From Balneolaceae bacterium (GTDB taxonomy: Bacteria > Bacteroidota > Rhodothermia > Balneolales > Cyclonatronaceae), in assembly GCA_007694035.1 (NCBI GenBank), contig RECM01000249.1, forward strand, positions 1 through 42,771: a stretch of DNA of 42,771 nucleotides, given 5' to 3'. This document shows positions 18,739-29,458 of the stretch, in pieces. Below the pieces are notes generated by a model that worked only from the letters and a program-made list of their open reading frames with translations, searched no databases and was not told the origin of the DNA. The position numbers and the translations under genes are program-made. Within the stretch, counting starts at the first letter, position 1, and each line of letters starts with the position of its first letter.

Positions 18739-20133
18739 ATGACCGTAAAAACCGCTGCTATTGAAGCAAACTCCGTACATGAAATTCTTGGAAAACACCT
18801 GTTAACCGACGGATTCGACATGGTTCTCGACCTTGAGAAAAGCAAGGTCCCCTACCTGTACGATGCCAAATACGGCAGGCAGTATCTCGATTTCTTCACC
18901 TTTTTTGCTTCAAACCCGGTGGGTATGAACCACCCCAAACTGCACGACGAACAATTCCGTGAAACCATGATGCGGGTTGCTATCCACAATCCGTCAAATT
19001 CCGACGTATATACGGCCGAGATGGCCGCTTTTGTCGATACCTTCAGCAGGGTGGGAATACCCGATTATCTGCCTCATGCTTTTTTTATTTCCGGTGGCGC
19101 ACTTGCCGTTGAGAATGCCCTGAAAGTCGCTTTCGACTGGAAAGTGCAGAAAAACTTTCAGAAGGGCTACCGCACCGAAAAGGGGCATAAGATCCTCCAT
19201 TTTGAGAAAGCGTTCCACGGTCGTACCGGTTATACCATGTCGCTCACCAATACTGAACCGGGCAAGGTGGCCTATTTCCCCAAATTCGACTGGCCCCGTA
19301 TTATTAGTCCGGCCATGAAATTCCCCGTTAATGAAGCCAATACGGCATCGGTCGAGGAACTTGAGCGGAAAGCGCTGACCCAGGCCCGCAAGTACTTCGA
19401 GATCTATAAAGACGATATCGCCGCGATCATTCTGGAGCCGATTCAGGGTGAGGGGGGCGACAACCACTTCCGCCTTGAATTCCATCAGGCACTACGCAAT
19501 CTTGCCGATGAATTCGAAGCGCTGCTTATATATGATGAGGTGCAGACCGGAGTGGGCCTCACCGGAAAATTCTGGGCACATGAGCATTACGTGAAGCCCG
19601 ACATACTGGCATTTGGCAAAAAAGCCCAGGTGTGCGGCATACTGGTAGGTACCCGGATCGACGAACTGAAAACCAATGTGTTTAAAGTCTCCTCCCGTAT
19701 CAACTCAACATGGGGCGGCAGCCTGGTCGATATGGTACGCTTCCAGCGCTACCTCGAAATTATTGAGGAAGATAACCTGATTGAAAATGCCCGCAGTACT
19801 GACGACTACCTGCTTGCCCGTCTCAAGGATTTCACCGACCGGTATGAGTATGTATCGAACGCACGCGGAAAAGGGCTGATGTGCGCTTTTGACTTCCCCG
19901 GCGACCACGCCCGCAAAGCCTTTCTGAATGCCTGCTACGAAAATGGCCTGATAATGCTGCCGTGCGGCACACATTCCGTAAGGTTCCGGCCACCGATCAC
20001 CATATCCAAAGAGCATATTGATGAGGGAATGGAAATCATCGAAAAATCCATTGAAGAAGCGATGGGTTTGTGCCCGATGATTAAAATGAACAATCCAAAA
20101 AGCCGGAAAATGCAGGAGTTCCTCACCGATTAA
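18739..20133 (+). CDS. lat: L-lysine 6-transaminase (class III aminotransferase)
   Basis: 'HEILGKHLLTDGFDMVLDLEKSKVPYLYDAKYGRQYLDFFTFFASNPVGMNHPKL', 'IYDEVQTGVGLTGKFWAHEH'. Confidence 0.92.
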   Translation: MTVKTAAIEANSVHEILGKHLLTDGFDMVLDLEKSKVPYLYDAKYGRQYLDFFTFFASNPVGMNHPKLHDEQFRETMMRVAIHNPSNSDVYTAEMAAFVDTFSRVGIPDYLPHAFFISGGALAVENALKVAFDWKVQKNFQKGYRTEKGHKILHFEKAFHGRTGYTMSLTNTEPGKVAYFPKFDWPRIISPAMKFPVNEANTASVEELERKALTQARKYFEIYKDDIAAIILEPIQGEGGDNHFRLEFHQALRNLADEFEALLIYDEVQTGVGLTGKFWAHEHYVKPDILAFGKKAQVCGILVGTRIDELKTNVFKVSSRINSTWGGSLVDMVRFQRYLEIIEEDNLIENARSTDDYLLARLKDFTDRYEYVSNARGKGLMCAFDFPGDHARKAFLNACYENGLIMLPCGTHSVRFRPPITISKEHIDEGMEIIEKSIEEAMGLCPMIKMNNPKSRKMQEFLTD

Positions 20134-20291
20134 CCCGTCACCCTGAGCAGATAATTTCGGGGCTACACTATTTGGATGGTGAAAACATCTGTGTTGGTAG
20201 TATGCTTCGAATCAGGGAACAAGTGAACATGTGAACAATTGAACCGAGAAGTGTTTTGGGAGGATGTCACCGGTATCATGGCCTGAGCGCA

Positions 20292-20308
20292 GTCCCGGGT
20301 ACCGGGAC
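20292..20308. repeat. Intergenic hairpin GTCCCGG-gta-CCGGGAC inside a 'cctgagcg...gaagtcgaaggg' repeat-like element
   Basis: Perfect 7-bp stem with 3-nt loop; flanks resemble a dispersed intergenic repeat type. Confidence 0.5.
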
Positions 20309-20381
20309 GAAGTCGAAGGGCGTGGAGGCTTTCCATAAAGCCTCCTGATGCTCATGATTAATGTAATTCCGATCAGGGCCC

Positions 20382-20439
20382 AGGCAAAAAGCAAAAGGCA
20401 GAAGTGGGTGGCAGAAGGCAAAAAGCAAAAGGCAGAAGT
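20382..20439. repeat. 24-bp direct repeat aggcaaaaagcaaaaggcagaagt (20382-20405 and 20416-20439)
   Basis: Two exact copies 34 bp apart in A/G-rich intergenic DNA. Confidence 0.85.
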
Positions 20440-20705
20440 TAGAAGGCGTGAGGCAAAAGGGGGGGGTGAGCAAACCCCGAAAACTACTTCCCCATTCTCC
20501 ACTTCCAAACTCAATTGCTCAATTGCTCCGTAGATCCCTAACTCCCAAACATGCCTGTTCAAAAATCCCGGTAAATCCCGGGATCATGCACAAAACCCCA
20601 CTTCCCCATCCCATATTCTTCTGTTCTTCTGTTCAACTGTTCAAAAGCATACCAACACCACCGCCATTGCCTCCTCTCAAAATCTGCCATTTCCATCCCC
20701 CCGGC

Positions 20706-21425
20706 TCACACCATCTGATGTGATTCCGGTTGAATGGTGATCTCGTTGAGCACCGAATGCACTGGCTGGGATACTGCGTAGTATACCGCTTTGGCCACTT
20801 CGTCGGGCGAAAGCATTTTGTCTTTCTGTACTCTCATTTCAATGGTATCGTTCTCCCAAAAGGGGGTATCTATACCGCCAAGATAGAGCAGGGAAAATTT
20901 GATATTTGACCTGCGGGTTTCCTCGATCAGGGCTTTGGTAAACCCGGTTACTGCATACTTGCTTGCAGAATAGACAGACGAGTTTCGCATCACGGATTTT
21001 CCCAATACACCAGGGAACATAATTACGCTGCCTTGTTTTTCGGTAACCATGTGTCGCAGTACCGTCTGGGTAACCAGAAAAGTGCCGAATATGTTAATAT
21101 CAAAAACCCGCTTGGCATCCCTGGGATTCACGTCCAGGATGGGCTGAATCAGACCCTCGCCAAATGCGTTCACCAGCACATCGATTTTGCCGAGCTCCTT
21201 TACCACGGTTTCAACCATGCTGGCAACCGAGGAGTGATCGGTTGCGTCAAATTCGATAACAAACGCCTCGCCGCCGCTGTTGTTGATCTCTTTGGCTGTT
21301 GCTTCAGCTTTGACCTTGTCACGTGCCGCCAGTACAATCCTGGCTCCGGCTTTCGCGAAAATTCTGGCACAAGCCGTGCCAACTCCGCCGGATCCGCCGG
21401 CGATCAGAATTACTTTGTCCTGCAT
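20706..21425 (-). CDS. SDR family oxidoreductase
   Basis: 'VILIAGGSGGVGTACARIFAKAGARIVLAARD', 'SSVYSASKYAVTGFTKAL' (YxxxK). Confidence 0.9.
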   Translation of the reverse strand: MQDKVILIAGGSGGVGTACARIFAKAGARIVLAARDKVKAEATAKEINNSGGEAFVIEFDATDHSSVASMVETVVKELGKIDVLVNAFGEGLIQPILDVNPRDAKRVFDINIFGTFLVTQTVLRHMVTEKQGSVIMFPGVLGKSVMRNSSVYSASKYAVTGFTKALIEETRRSNIKFSLLYLGGIDTPFWENDTIEMRVQKDKMLSPDEVAKAVYYAVSQPVHSVLNEITIQPESHQMV

Positions 21426-21589
21426 AATAATTGGGTAGGGATAAAAAATTTCAATGATGGGGTATTGTTTACGCCATTCAACAGAACCGGCCCGATAAAC
21501 ATTCCACAATCCCTGATTAACCCTTGCCACCACAGAACAACACTGTTCGTCTTCATCCGGCGCTGTGCTTCATAATGCGATCATCCACT

Positions 21590-22495
21590 TCAGAACCCAG
21601 AATTAACAACCACATCAGCCGACACACCGGCCCTGGCACCAAACAACCCAATCCCTCCCTCCACATTCCAGAGTACGTTTTCGATCTGCCCTGGCGAGAT
21701 GGTGCCTCCGCCGCCCTGCTGGGTCTGCAGCGACCGGTAATAGTCAAAAATGTTGTCATCCACGGCGTAAATAGTGAGCCGGTTTGGTCCGTAGTAGGCG
21801 ATGCCAATCCAGGGATACCTCAGATCGATGGTATCATCGTCGTTCACGGTATAGTTACCTTCGTTGATCAGGCCTGAGCTTACCTGTATATACTCTTCGG
21901 GTTTCCCGTCGCGATCGGCCCAGAACGGCGTGAGGGGAAAGTTGTTGGGATCAAGTGCTGTTGATGAAGCCACGAATATATTCTGACGACCCGGGAAAAA
22001 ACTGCGGGTGAGTTTGAACTCAAACTGAATATCGGACTGATAAACCGTTTCGCCGACATTGAGGCTTACAATTTCAAACTGCTGCGGAACAATGGTGGAT
22101 GCGGTTATACGGTCTTCCGGCCGGTCAAGCCCGGTAACTTCCAGCGTATACGCTCTGCCGGAGAGGATCCTGGAATCCCGGTCGTCGGGGATGTAAACAC
22201 CTCTGAGCGAGGATTCGGTGTAGGTGTACTCTGCAGCAGGGCTGCCATTTTCTCCCGTCAGCCGTATAACAATGTCGGCGCCTGAAATGGCCACCGCTTC
22301 AAAAACATAGGTCTGACTGAGTGGAATGGTACGTGAAAGCCGGACTTCAGGCAGAGTTTCTCCGGCTGTAATGAATGCTTCGACCACGTATTGTTCGACG
22401 TAATCATCCTGCTTGTATACCTCACAGGCCGGGATGATCACGATAAGCAGGAGCAGCAGGTATGGTAACGTTTTATTCAGCATGGGGATGTTCAA
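21590..22495 (-). CDS. DUF4249-like lipoprotein
   Basis: Lipobox-like 'VIIPACEVY'; 'YVVEAFITAGETLPEVRLSRTIPL'; immediately downstream of a TonB-dependent receptor. Confidence 0.82.
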   Translation of the reverse strand: MNIPMLNKTLPYLLLLLIVIIPACEVYKQDDYVEQYVVEAFITAGETLPEVRLSRTIPLSQTYVFEAVAISGADIVIRLTGENGSPAAEYTYTESSLRGVYIPDDRDSRILSGRAYTLEVTGLDRPEDRITASTIVPQQFEIVSLNVGETVYQSDIQFEFKLTRSFFPGRQNIFVASSTALDPNNFPLTPFWADRDGKPEEYIQVSSGLINEGNYTVNDDDTIDLRYPWIGIAYYGPNRLTIYAVDDNIFDYYRSLQTQQGGGGTISPGQIENVLWNVEGGIGLFGARAGVSADVVVNSGF

Positions 22496-22507
22496 TAGCT
22501 TGGAAAA

Positions 22508-24761
22508 TCAGAAATAGATGGTGTACGACAGCGAAGGGATAACCGGCAGAAGGGGTACCTCCGTACGGCCGGGCGGATTTTCGTCGAGTTCGAAATTATA
22601 GAACCAGATGTTACGGCGCGAGTAGGCATTAATGACCTGTATTTGCAGTTCAGAATCGCCCAGGCCGAAAAATGTGCTGTAATAGGTGGCACTCAGATCG
22701 AGCCGGTGATAGGCAGGCAGCCGCGATGCGTTTACCCGGCCAACGGTGAGCGGATCGGTGGGCAGTGTACCGAACGGGTCCCTGATGCGTGTTCTGCCCA
22801 GGGGTTCGGTATAGGCCTGCCCGGTAGCATAACTGAATACGGATGTGAGCATCCATTTGCGGCTCAGGTTATAGTTCATCACAACATTCATATCGTGCGT
22901 TCGGTCGTATTTTGGCGGATAAAAATTGCTGTTGTTGTAATTCTCAAATTTCCTGCGTGTATTGCCGTAGGTATATCCGATAAAGCCGTTAAGCCGTCCG
23001 GTGGTCTTTTCAAGCAGCACTTCCAGCCCGTATGCATAACCGGTGCCGAAACGGAACAGGTCGGCATAGTCGAGCCCGGCGGCATCGGGAATCCTTGGGT
23101 CGAGTTCAAAAAGGCCCCGCATAGTCCGGTAATAGAGCTCCACTTCCACATTGTAATTTCGCACCGGTGCATATTTCAGACCGAGGCCGAACTGATCGCC
23201 CCAGGCCGGTGCCACCCCATCGGCGGTGGTAAGCCATACGTCGAAACCGGAAAAAGCTTCGTTGGTGATCAGGGTGAGGAACTGATGGTAGCGCCCGTAG
23301 GCCGACTGCAGTTTTAGCCGCGATGATACCTGGTAATCGACCGAAATTCTCGGATCAAGCCGGAAGTAGTCGCCCCGGGTAAAATAATTGCCCCTCAGCC
23401 CGGCAGTTACGGTCCAGCGGGTATGGGGGCGCCACCGGTCCTGTATGTAAATGGCCGCGTAACTGGTGCGGATATTTGAATTCAGTGTTTCAAGGCCATC
23501 GAAACGGTCTCTGAGATCGAGGGCCAGATTACCCGCCCAGATACCCGTACGCACGGAATGTTCACTGTTTGGCATCCATTCGAAATCGCTCTTGATTGAG
23601 TAGTCATTAACGGTATTGGAGCGCTCAAACGCAGTGCCTCCGAATTCAAACCGGGGGGTACTGAAATAGTTCGATCCTGTAACCGTAAAATTGGCAAATA
23701 CCCTGGGGCTCAGAATTCGGGTCCATGTGGAACTGAGAGTGCGGTTACCGTAATTCAGGTTGAACCGGAGATCCTCGCCAAAGGGGAATTTTACGTCATC
23801 GACACCCGAGTAGAAAGCAATGCTCACCCGGTTGTTTTCGTCGGCATCAAAATTCAGTTTTCCGTTGATGTCGTAGAAGTAGAAACCGTCGGGTACTGTG
23901 TCGACCTGGTTCCGGAGTACGGCCAGTACCGGCTCCAGGGTCGACCGGCGGAATGCAAGCATGTAGGAGCCTTTAGAGTAGGGCCCTTCGATACTGGCCC
24001 GTGATGAGAGCAGGCCCATGCTGAGTGTGCCCGCCATCTGGTTGCGGTTACCGTCCTTGTTGTAGATATCGACTACCGAACCCAGGCGCCCGCCATACTC
24101 GGCTGGATAGGCCCCCTTGTAAAGGCGTATATCCTTGATGGCGTCCGGGTTGAAGGTCGAAAAAAAACCAAAAAAGTGAGTCGGGTTATAGACCGTTGTA
24201 CGGTCGAGCAGGATGAGGGTCTGATCGGGGCTGCCTCCCCGGATATACAGGCCGGAAGAGAAGTCGGATGCGGCCTTGATGCCCGGCAGCAGCTGAATCG
24301 ACCTGAAAACATCAGCCTGCAGTACCGCCGGCACCTGTTTCACCAGTTTTGTGGTTACCTGCGCACTGCCAATGGATTGGCGTTCATCGGCAAAAGCATC
24401 GGCTTCCACAACAAGCTCCTGCAGGTACGTATCACCCGGGGTGAGCTGTATGTCCATCCTCACGCTCTGGCCCGGTTCGAACTCGATATCGCGCTGAACA
24501 TCCTCATAACCGATAAACGACCATACAACCGTATAATTTCCGGGCCTGATACCGCTGATTATATAATAACCCGAATTATTGGTTACCGAACCCAGGGTGG
24601 TCTCTTTCAGATAGACGTTTGCACCCAGAATGGTTTCCCCGGTCGTGCTTTCCGTAACATAACCGCTGATGCTGGCCCTTTGCTGGGCCAGGGCATAAAA
24701 CGGCAACATGGTGATCAGAACTATCAGGCTGACAAAGGTCCCTGCTTGATGTAGATACATT
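22508..24761 (-). CDS. TonB-dependent receptor with N-terminal carboxypeptidase-like regulatory domain
   Basis: 'ISGYVTESTTGETILGANVYLKET', plug 'RSIQLLPGIKAASDFSSGLYIRGGSPDQTLILLD'. Confidence 0.93.
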
Positions 24762-25061
24762 TTCAAAAAAAATCCTTGAATAACAGTTGACAAACAATTT
24801 ACGAATCTGACGCACCAGATGAACACACAATCCGGGCCTTATCATTCGCGTTCTCATAAATAATTGCCGCACAACGTATATGGTGACCACAGATGGAATA
24901 CTGCCGGCGGGTATGCAACTTTCGAATCATACCGTACGTAATTCAGCGTATATTGTTTAGTGTATTCTTTATAAAATGCGGATATTCCTGCAAAATCAAT
25001 CTGAGTACAAATTCCGGGAATATCCGGACAGATCCGGAAAAACTTTTTTATCTGAAGCATC

Positions 25062-26420
25062 ATGAAAAGACAAAAAAAATCCATGTTTCTGGCTGTTCTG
25101 CCAATCCTGCTTGCAGTGAATATCATAGTTGGCCAGACATCGGTAGAAATTCCAACCCGACCGGTTGTTTATGTGATTGATGTGGAAGGGCTAATAGACA
25201 ACGGCCTGCATAAATACATACAGCGCGGGCTGGCTACGGCCGAGGCAAATAATGCCGACGGCGTGATTCTGCACATGGATACTTTTGGCGGCCTGGTTGA
25301 TGCCGCCGATAAAATCCGGAAAAATCTTCTTGATTCACCGCTAACCACCATCACCTTCATCGATAAAAATGCAGCGTCGGCCGGTGCACTCATCTCTCTT
25401 GCCACCGACTCCATTTTTATGGCTCCGGGCGCATCTATCGGGGCAGCGACCGTAGTGGAAGGGGGTTCTGGCGACAAAGCGTCCGAAAAAATGCAGAGTT
25501 ACATGAGGGGCCTTATGAGGGCAACCGCCGAGGCCAAAGGCCGGAACCCGCAGATCGCTGAAGCCATGGTCGACGAGTCCATCGAGATTGAGGGCATAAT
25601 AGCCGAAGGAAAACTGCTTACCCTGAGTACATCCGAAGCAATCAATTTCGGGGTAATCAACGGATCGTTCAGGACCAAGGATGAAATTCTCGCCCATATG
25701 GGCTGGCAAAACGCGGAAGTTGTTCATCTGCAGGAACTGTGGCAGGAGAGTGTTCTGCGGTTTCTGACCCACCCGGTTGTTAGCAGCATCATGATGCTGA
25801 TGATGCTTGGAGGGCTCTACTTTGAGCTGCAGTCGCCGGGAATAGGTTTTGCCGGAATGGTTGCCGGCGTCGGAGCAATGATGTTTTTTGCGCCATTGTA
25901 CATAATGGGCCTGGCACAGAGCTGGGAGATAGTCCTGTTTTTTATCGGGGTGGTATTGATCATTATCGAGATCTTTTTCATTCCGGGATTTGGTGTTGCC
26001 GGCGGGCTGGGTATATCACTTGTCATCTTTAGCCTGGGTGCATCACTCATAGGGAATGTTGGATTAAGGTTCCCGCCCATGGAGCATATAAGTATGGCGG
26101 TATGGACGCTGACCATAACCCTGGTGATCGGAATACTTCTGCTGATGTCGCTTGCACGGTATCTGCCACAGAACCAGATGTTCAGCAGGCTGGTCCTGAT
26201 GGAGTCGACCGACCGGAATACGGGATATACATCCGCAAAAAGCCTTGATGATCTGCTGGGAATGGAAGGAGTTACAATAACTCCACTCAGGCCTTCGGGC
26301 ATGATATTGGTCGACGACAGAAGAGTGGACGTGATATCGGACGGCGAATTTGTTGAAAACGGAGCACGCGTACGTGTTGTCGACACCGGAAGCAGCCGTG
26401 TGGTTGTTAAAAAGATATAA
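25062..26420 (+). CDS. NfeD family protein with ClpP-like serine protease domain
   Basis: 'HMDTFGGLVDAADKIRKNLLDSPLTTITFIDKNAASAGALISLATDSIFMAPGASIGAAT'; C-terminal NfeD OB-fold; upstream of a flotillin-like gene. Confidence 0.92.
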   Translation: MKRQKKSMFLAVLPILLAVNIIVGQTSVEIPTRPVVYVIDVEGLIDNGLHKYIQRGLATAEANNADGVILHMDTFGGLVDAADKIRKNLLDSPLTTITFIDKNAASAGALISLATDSIFMAPGASIGAATVVEGGSGDKASEKMQSYMRGLMRATAEAKGRNPQIAEAMVDESIEIEGIIAEGKLLTLSTSEAINFGVINGSFRTKDEILAHMGWQNAEVVHLQELWQESVLRFLTHPVVSSIMMLMMLGGLYFELQSPGIGFAGMVAGVGAMMFFAPLYIMGLAQSWEIVLFFIGVVLIIIEIFFIPGFGVAGGLGISLVIFSLGASLIGNVGLRFPPMEHISMAVWTLTITLVIGILLLMSLARYLPQNQMFSRLVLMESTDRNTGYTSAKSLDDLLGMEGVTITPLRPSGMILVDDRRVDVISDGEFVENGARVRVVDTGSSRVVVKKI

Positions 26421-26579
26421 GCGGAATCCGGTTTTAATTATCTTGTAAAAGCCACTATTTTTTAACCGGAAATAATGCGGCATTTGTTAAATTGTCGGGC
26501 ATATATTTTTGGCTGCTGAGCAAATGCATGGCATTGCCATCAATTACGGGTTTTTTATTAATCTTTTAATTTCACAATC

Positions 26580-27593
26580 ATGTTCGAAACAACTTTTGGA
26601 TTGATCATACTGGTTCTGGTAGTGATCTTTCTTTTCATGTTCTTCTATTTTGTTCCTGTAGGACTGTGGATCACGGCCTTTTTCTCAGGCGTTAGAGTAT
26701 CCATCGGGGTACTGATCGGGATGAGGCTGCGCACAGTGCCGCCGGCTCCCATCATTAAGGCGGTCATTACCGCGACCAAAGCCGGCCTGGTAATTGATAT
26801 AAGTAAGGTAGAGGCCCACTTTCTTGCAGGCGGAAATGTTCAGAAGGTAGTGCAGGCCCTGGTTTCTGCCGATAAAGCGAATCTTGGTCTGTCGTTTGAA
26901 CAGGCTACAGCCATCGACCTTGCCGGCCGGGATGTATTCGAAGCGGTTCAGATATCCGTAAACCCGAAAGTGATTGAAACGCCTATCATCACCGCTGTTG
27001 CCAAAGATGGTATTCAGGTGAAGGCCACCGCAAGGGTAACTGTAAGGGCCAACCTTGAACGCCTGGTGGGTGGTGCTACAGAAGAGACGATCCTTGCCCG
27101 GGTGGGTGAAGGTATTGTTACAACCGTTGGTTCGGCAAGAGATCACAAAGAGGTTCTTGAAAACCCCGACCAGATTTCCAGAACCGTGCTTCAGCGCGGC
27201 CTCGACAGCGGTACCGCATTTGAGATACTGTCCATCGACATTGCCGACGTGGACGTGGGCAACAACATCGGCGCAGCACTGCAGACCGATCAGGCCGAAG
27301 CCGACCTGAAAGTGGCCCGTGCCAAAGCGGAAGAGCGCCGGGCAATGGCCGTTGCCGTTGAGCAGGAAAACAAGGCAAAAATCCAGGAGATGCGTTCCAA
27401 GCTTATTGAAGCCGAAGCCCGCGTTCCGGAAGCTATTGCCGAAGCATTCCGCAGTGGTAACCTTGGTGTAATGGATTACTACAATATGCGCAATGTAATT
27501 TCAGACACCGACATGCGCCAGTCGATTGCCGGTAGCCAGGAGAAAGCCATCAAGCGCGATCAGGACGATCCGGGGCCGAAGGGCAAAAAGTAG
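26580..27593 (+). CDS. floA: Flotillin-like protein FloA
   Basis: '[45 protein letters not shown]' and '[38 protein letters not shown]'. Confidence 0.95.
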   Translation: MFETTFGLIILVLVVIFLFMFFYFVPVGLWITAFFSGVRVSIGVLIGMRLRTVPPAPIIKAVITATKAGLVIDISKVEAHFLAGGNVQKVVQALVSADKANLGLSFEQATAIDLAGRDVFEAVQISVNPKVIETPIITAVAKDGIQVKATARVTVRANLERLVGGATEETILARVGEGIVTTVGSARDHKEVLENPDQISRTVLQRGLDSGTAFEILSIDIADVDVGNNIGAALQTDQAEADLKVARAKAEERRAMAVAVEQENKAKIQEMRSKLIEAEARVPEAIAEAFRSGNLGVMDYYNMRNVISDTDMRQSIAGSQEKAIKRDQDDPGPKGKK

Positions 27594-27616
27594 TCGTGTA
27601 GCGAAATAATTTTCAA

Positions 27617-27647
27617 TAAAAAAGCCGCTTAAAGCGGCTTTTTTATT
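27617..27647 (+). terminator. Rho-independent terminator after floA (possibly bidirectional)
   Basis: aataaaaaagccgctttaagcggctttttta-type hairpin: AAAAAGCCGCTT/AAGCGGCTTTTTT. Confidence 0.85.
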
Positions 27648-27661
27648 GTGCAGAAACCCTG

Positions 27662-28825
27662 TCAGCCGGGTTCGAATTCAGTTTTGTGGATACTGATTCC
27701 TGTTTGCCGGATATCCTCAAAAAACTGATTTTTATCGATAACAAGCTCGGGAGGTCTTGCGCCACCCGTTGCCGGAAGCATATTGCTGGTCAGCTGCCGG
27801 GCAATCAACAAGGCCGGTATTGCGGTACAGGCCATCTGGGCGCTCATGTCGTTCTTATGGTCGTATTGGTGTACAATTTCGTAGTTCATTTGCACGTGCC
27901 GGCCTTCTTTAACGCCTTCAACGAGTACCTTTGCGAGCACAATATCTTCCACATTCTGTGGCAGGAATTTCTGAAGCTGCCTCACAAGCAGTTCGCGGTA
28001 GGTCAGGTTGGTCCGTACATCGATAATCTGTTTTGATGCAAGCCCGAGATTGATCAGAGTCCTCATGATATCACGGTGCCCGGGGTACCGGAGCGTTTTG
28101 AAATTGAGCTCGTTGACCCTGCCGTCGAGATGCCTTACCAGCGATGATGACTGCCCGCTGGTGTAGAAGGCCTCAAGCTCACCGATTTCGGGTTTAGTGG
28201 CAAAAGTCATGCTTTCGTAACCATCAAGCGAATTCACATGCACGGCTTTACCATTTTCTATCACACAAGCAGGATTCATGTACTCACTGAGCAGCCCCTG
28301 TACGGAAAAACTCAGATAATAGTTAAGAGGGGGTTCCGGGTTAACAGGCAAACCGGCTGCCCTGATATGGATTTTCCTCACACTTTCGAACTGTTCAAAA
28401 GCTTTCAGAACAAGAATGTTCAGAAGGCCGGGCGCGAGACCGGCGTTGGGGATCAGCCAGATACCCTCAGTGGATGCCTGTTCGTGCAGGCTCATCTGTT
28501 TTTCGAGTACTTTGTCGTCTGCCCCGAAATCGATGTAATGGATGCGGGCCTCAAGGGCAAGCTGTGCCAGATCAAAATTGTTCTTGTGGGGCAGGGCCGA
28601 TATAAGACAGTCGAAACCCTTAATCAGGCTTTTTACGGCCACCCGGTTTTCTATGCCCAGGCGGTGCGTTCTCAGTTTGGTACAATCCGACAGGTTTTGG
28701 CTTATCGCATTCAGAATGCTGCCGTTTCTGTCTATCAGGATTACGGAACTGGTACTGTCGTCGTTACAAAATAGTTTGGTAAGTGCTGTTCCCACAGCAC
28801 CGGCGCCGATAATTGCAATTTTCAT
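27662..28825 (-). CDS. Saccharopine dehydrogenase-family protein (lysine 6-dehydrogenase-like)
   Basis: 'MKIAIIGAGAVGTALTKLF', 'IDFGADDKVLEKQMSLHEQASTEGIWLIPNAGLAPGLLNIL'. Confidence 0.82.
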   Translation of the reverse strand: MKIAIIGAGAVGTALTKLFCNDDSTSSVILIDRNGSILNAISQNLSDCTKLRTHRLGIENRVAVKSLIKGFDCLISALPHKNNFDLAQLALEARIHYIDFGADDKVLEKQMSLHEQASTEGIWLIPNAGLAPGLLNILVLKAFEQFESVRKIHIRAAGLPVNPEPPLNYYLSFSVQGLLSEYMNPACVIENGKAVHVNSLDGYESMTFATKPEIGELEAFYTSGQSSSLVRHLDGRVNELNFKTLRYPGHRDIMRTLINLGLASKQIIDVRTNLTYRELLVRQLQKFLPQNVEDIVLAKVLVEGVKEGRHVQMNYEIVHQYDHKNDMSAQMACTAIPALLIARQLTSNMLPATGGARPPELVIDKNQFFEDIRQTGISIHKTEFEPG

Positions 28826-29000
28826 TGGTGAGTTCTCTCGGTACTCCTTCAATTAATGTATGCTGATTCAATAATAAAATGAACCTGTATTAGTTGTATA
28901 TTACGAAACAGTTAAAATACAGCTATTTTCAATGATGATACAGCGGTTTTAACGTGTTTTGTAATACCTTGTTCTTTGATTCGTTGTAGAATAAGCACTT

Positions 29001-29369
29001 GGGGATGTACTTGGTTTCGACGGGCTGAGTACTATCACAGGTTGCATGCCGAGTTTACCCCTTATGTACTCGTAAAAAAACCTTTGGGATACTTAATTGT
29101 AAAAGGCAACTCTTACGATTACCGAATGGCTGCCTAACAGCCGTTCCGTTCTGTCTGCTGCCCGCCCGGCGGCGGTTTGCAGAGCGACGCTAATGCCGGG
29201 CTGGCAACAACTATCGGCTGTGTAGTTGGTGCGAGAAATTAGCAGCCTGGCTTCAGGGCGCTGTGCTGTCCGGCTACCCCTGAAGTAAGATTCAACCCGA
29301 CAGATAAGCATGTAGACGCTTGCTGGTTTGCCTTCCCGGACCCGGGTTCGACTCCCGGCATCTCCACCA
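29001..29369 (+). ncRNA. ssrA: tmRNA (transfer-messenger RNA)
   Basis: 5' GGGGATGtacttggtttcgacgggc and 3' gggttcgactcccggCATCTCCACCA pair as an acceptor stem; internal tag ORF GTA AAA GGC AAC TCT TAC GAT TAC CGA ATG GCT GCC TAA. Confidence 0.95.
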
Positions 29370-29373
29370 TATG

Positions 29374-29415
29374 AAAAAGCCTTTGTAATGATCCATATTG
29401 CAAAGGCTTTTTTTA
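29374..29415 (+). terminator. Rho-independent terminator after tmRNA
   Basis: aaaaagcctttg...caaaggcttttttt hairpin with T run. Confidence 0.85.
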
Positions 29416-29458
29416 TTGATGGAAACATTTAGTTGGAAATGATGAGTTCTCGTTTCAT

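Noticed and set aside
29093-29428. ORF on the minus strand (111 aa, 'GGDAGSRTRVREGKPASVYMLICRVESY')
   Set aside because: Antisense to tmRNA; a spurious reading of ssrA.
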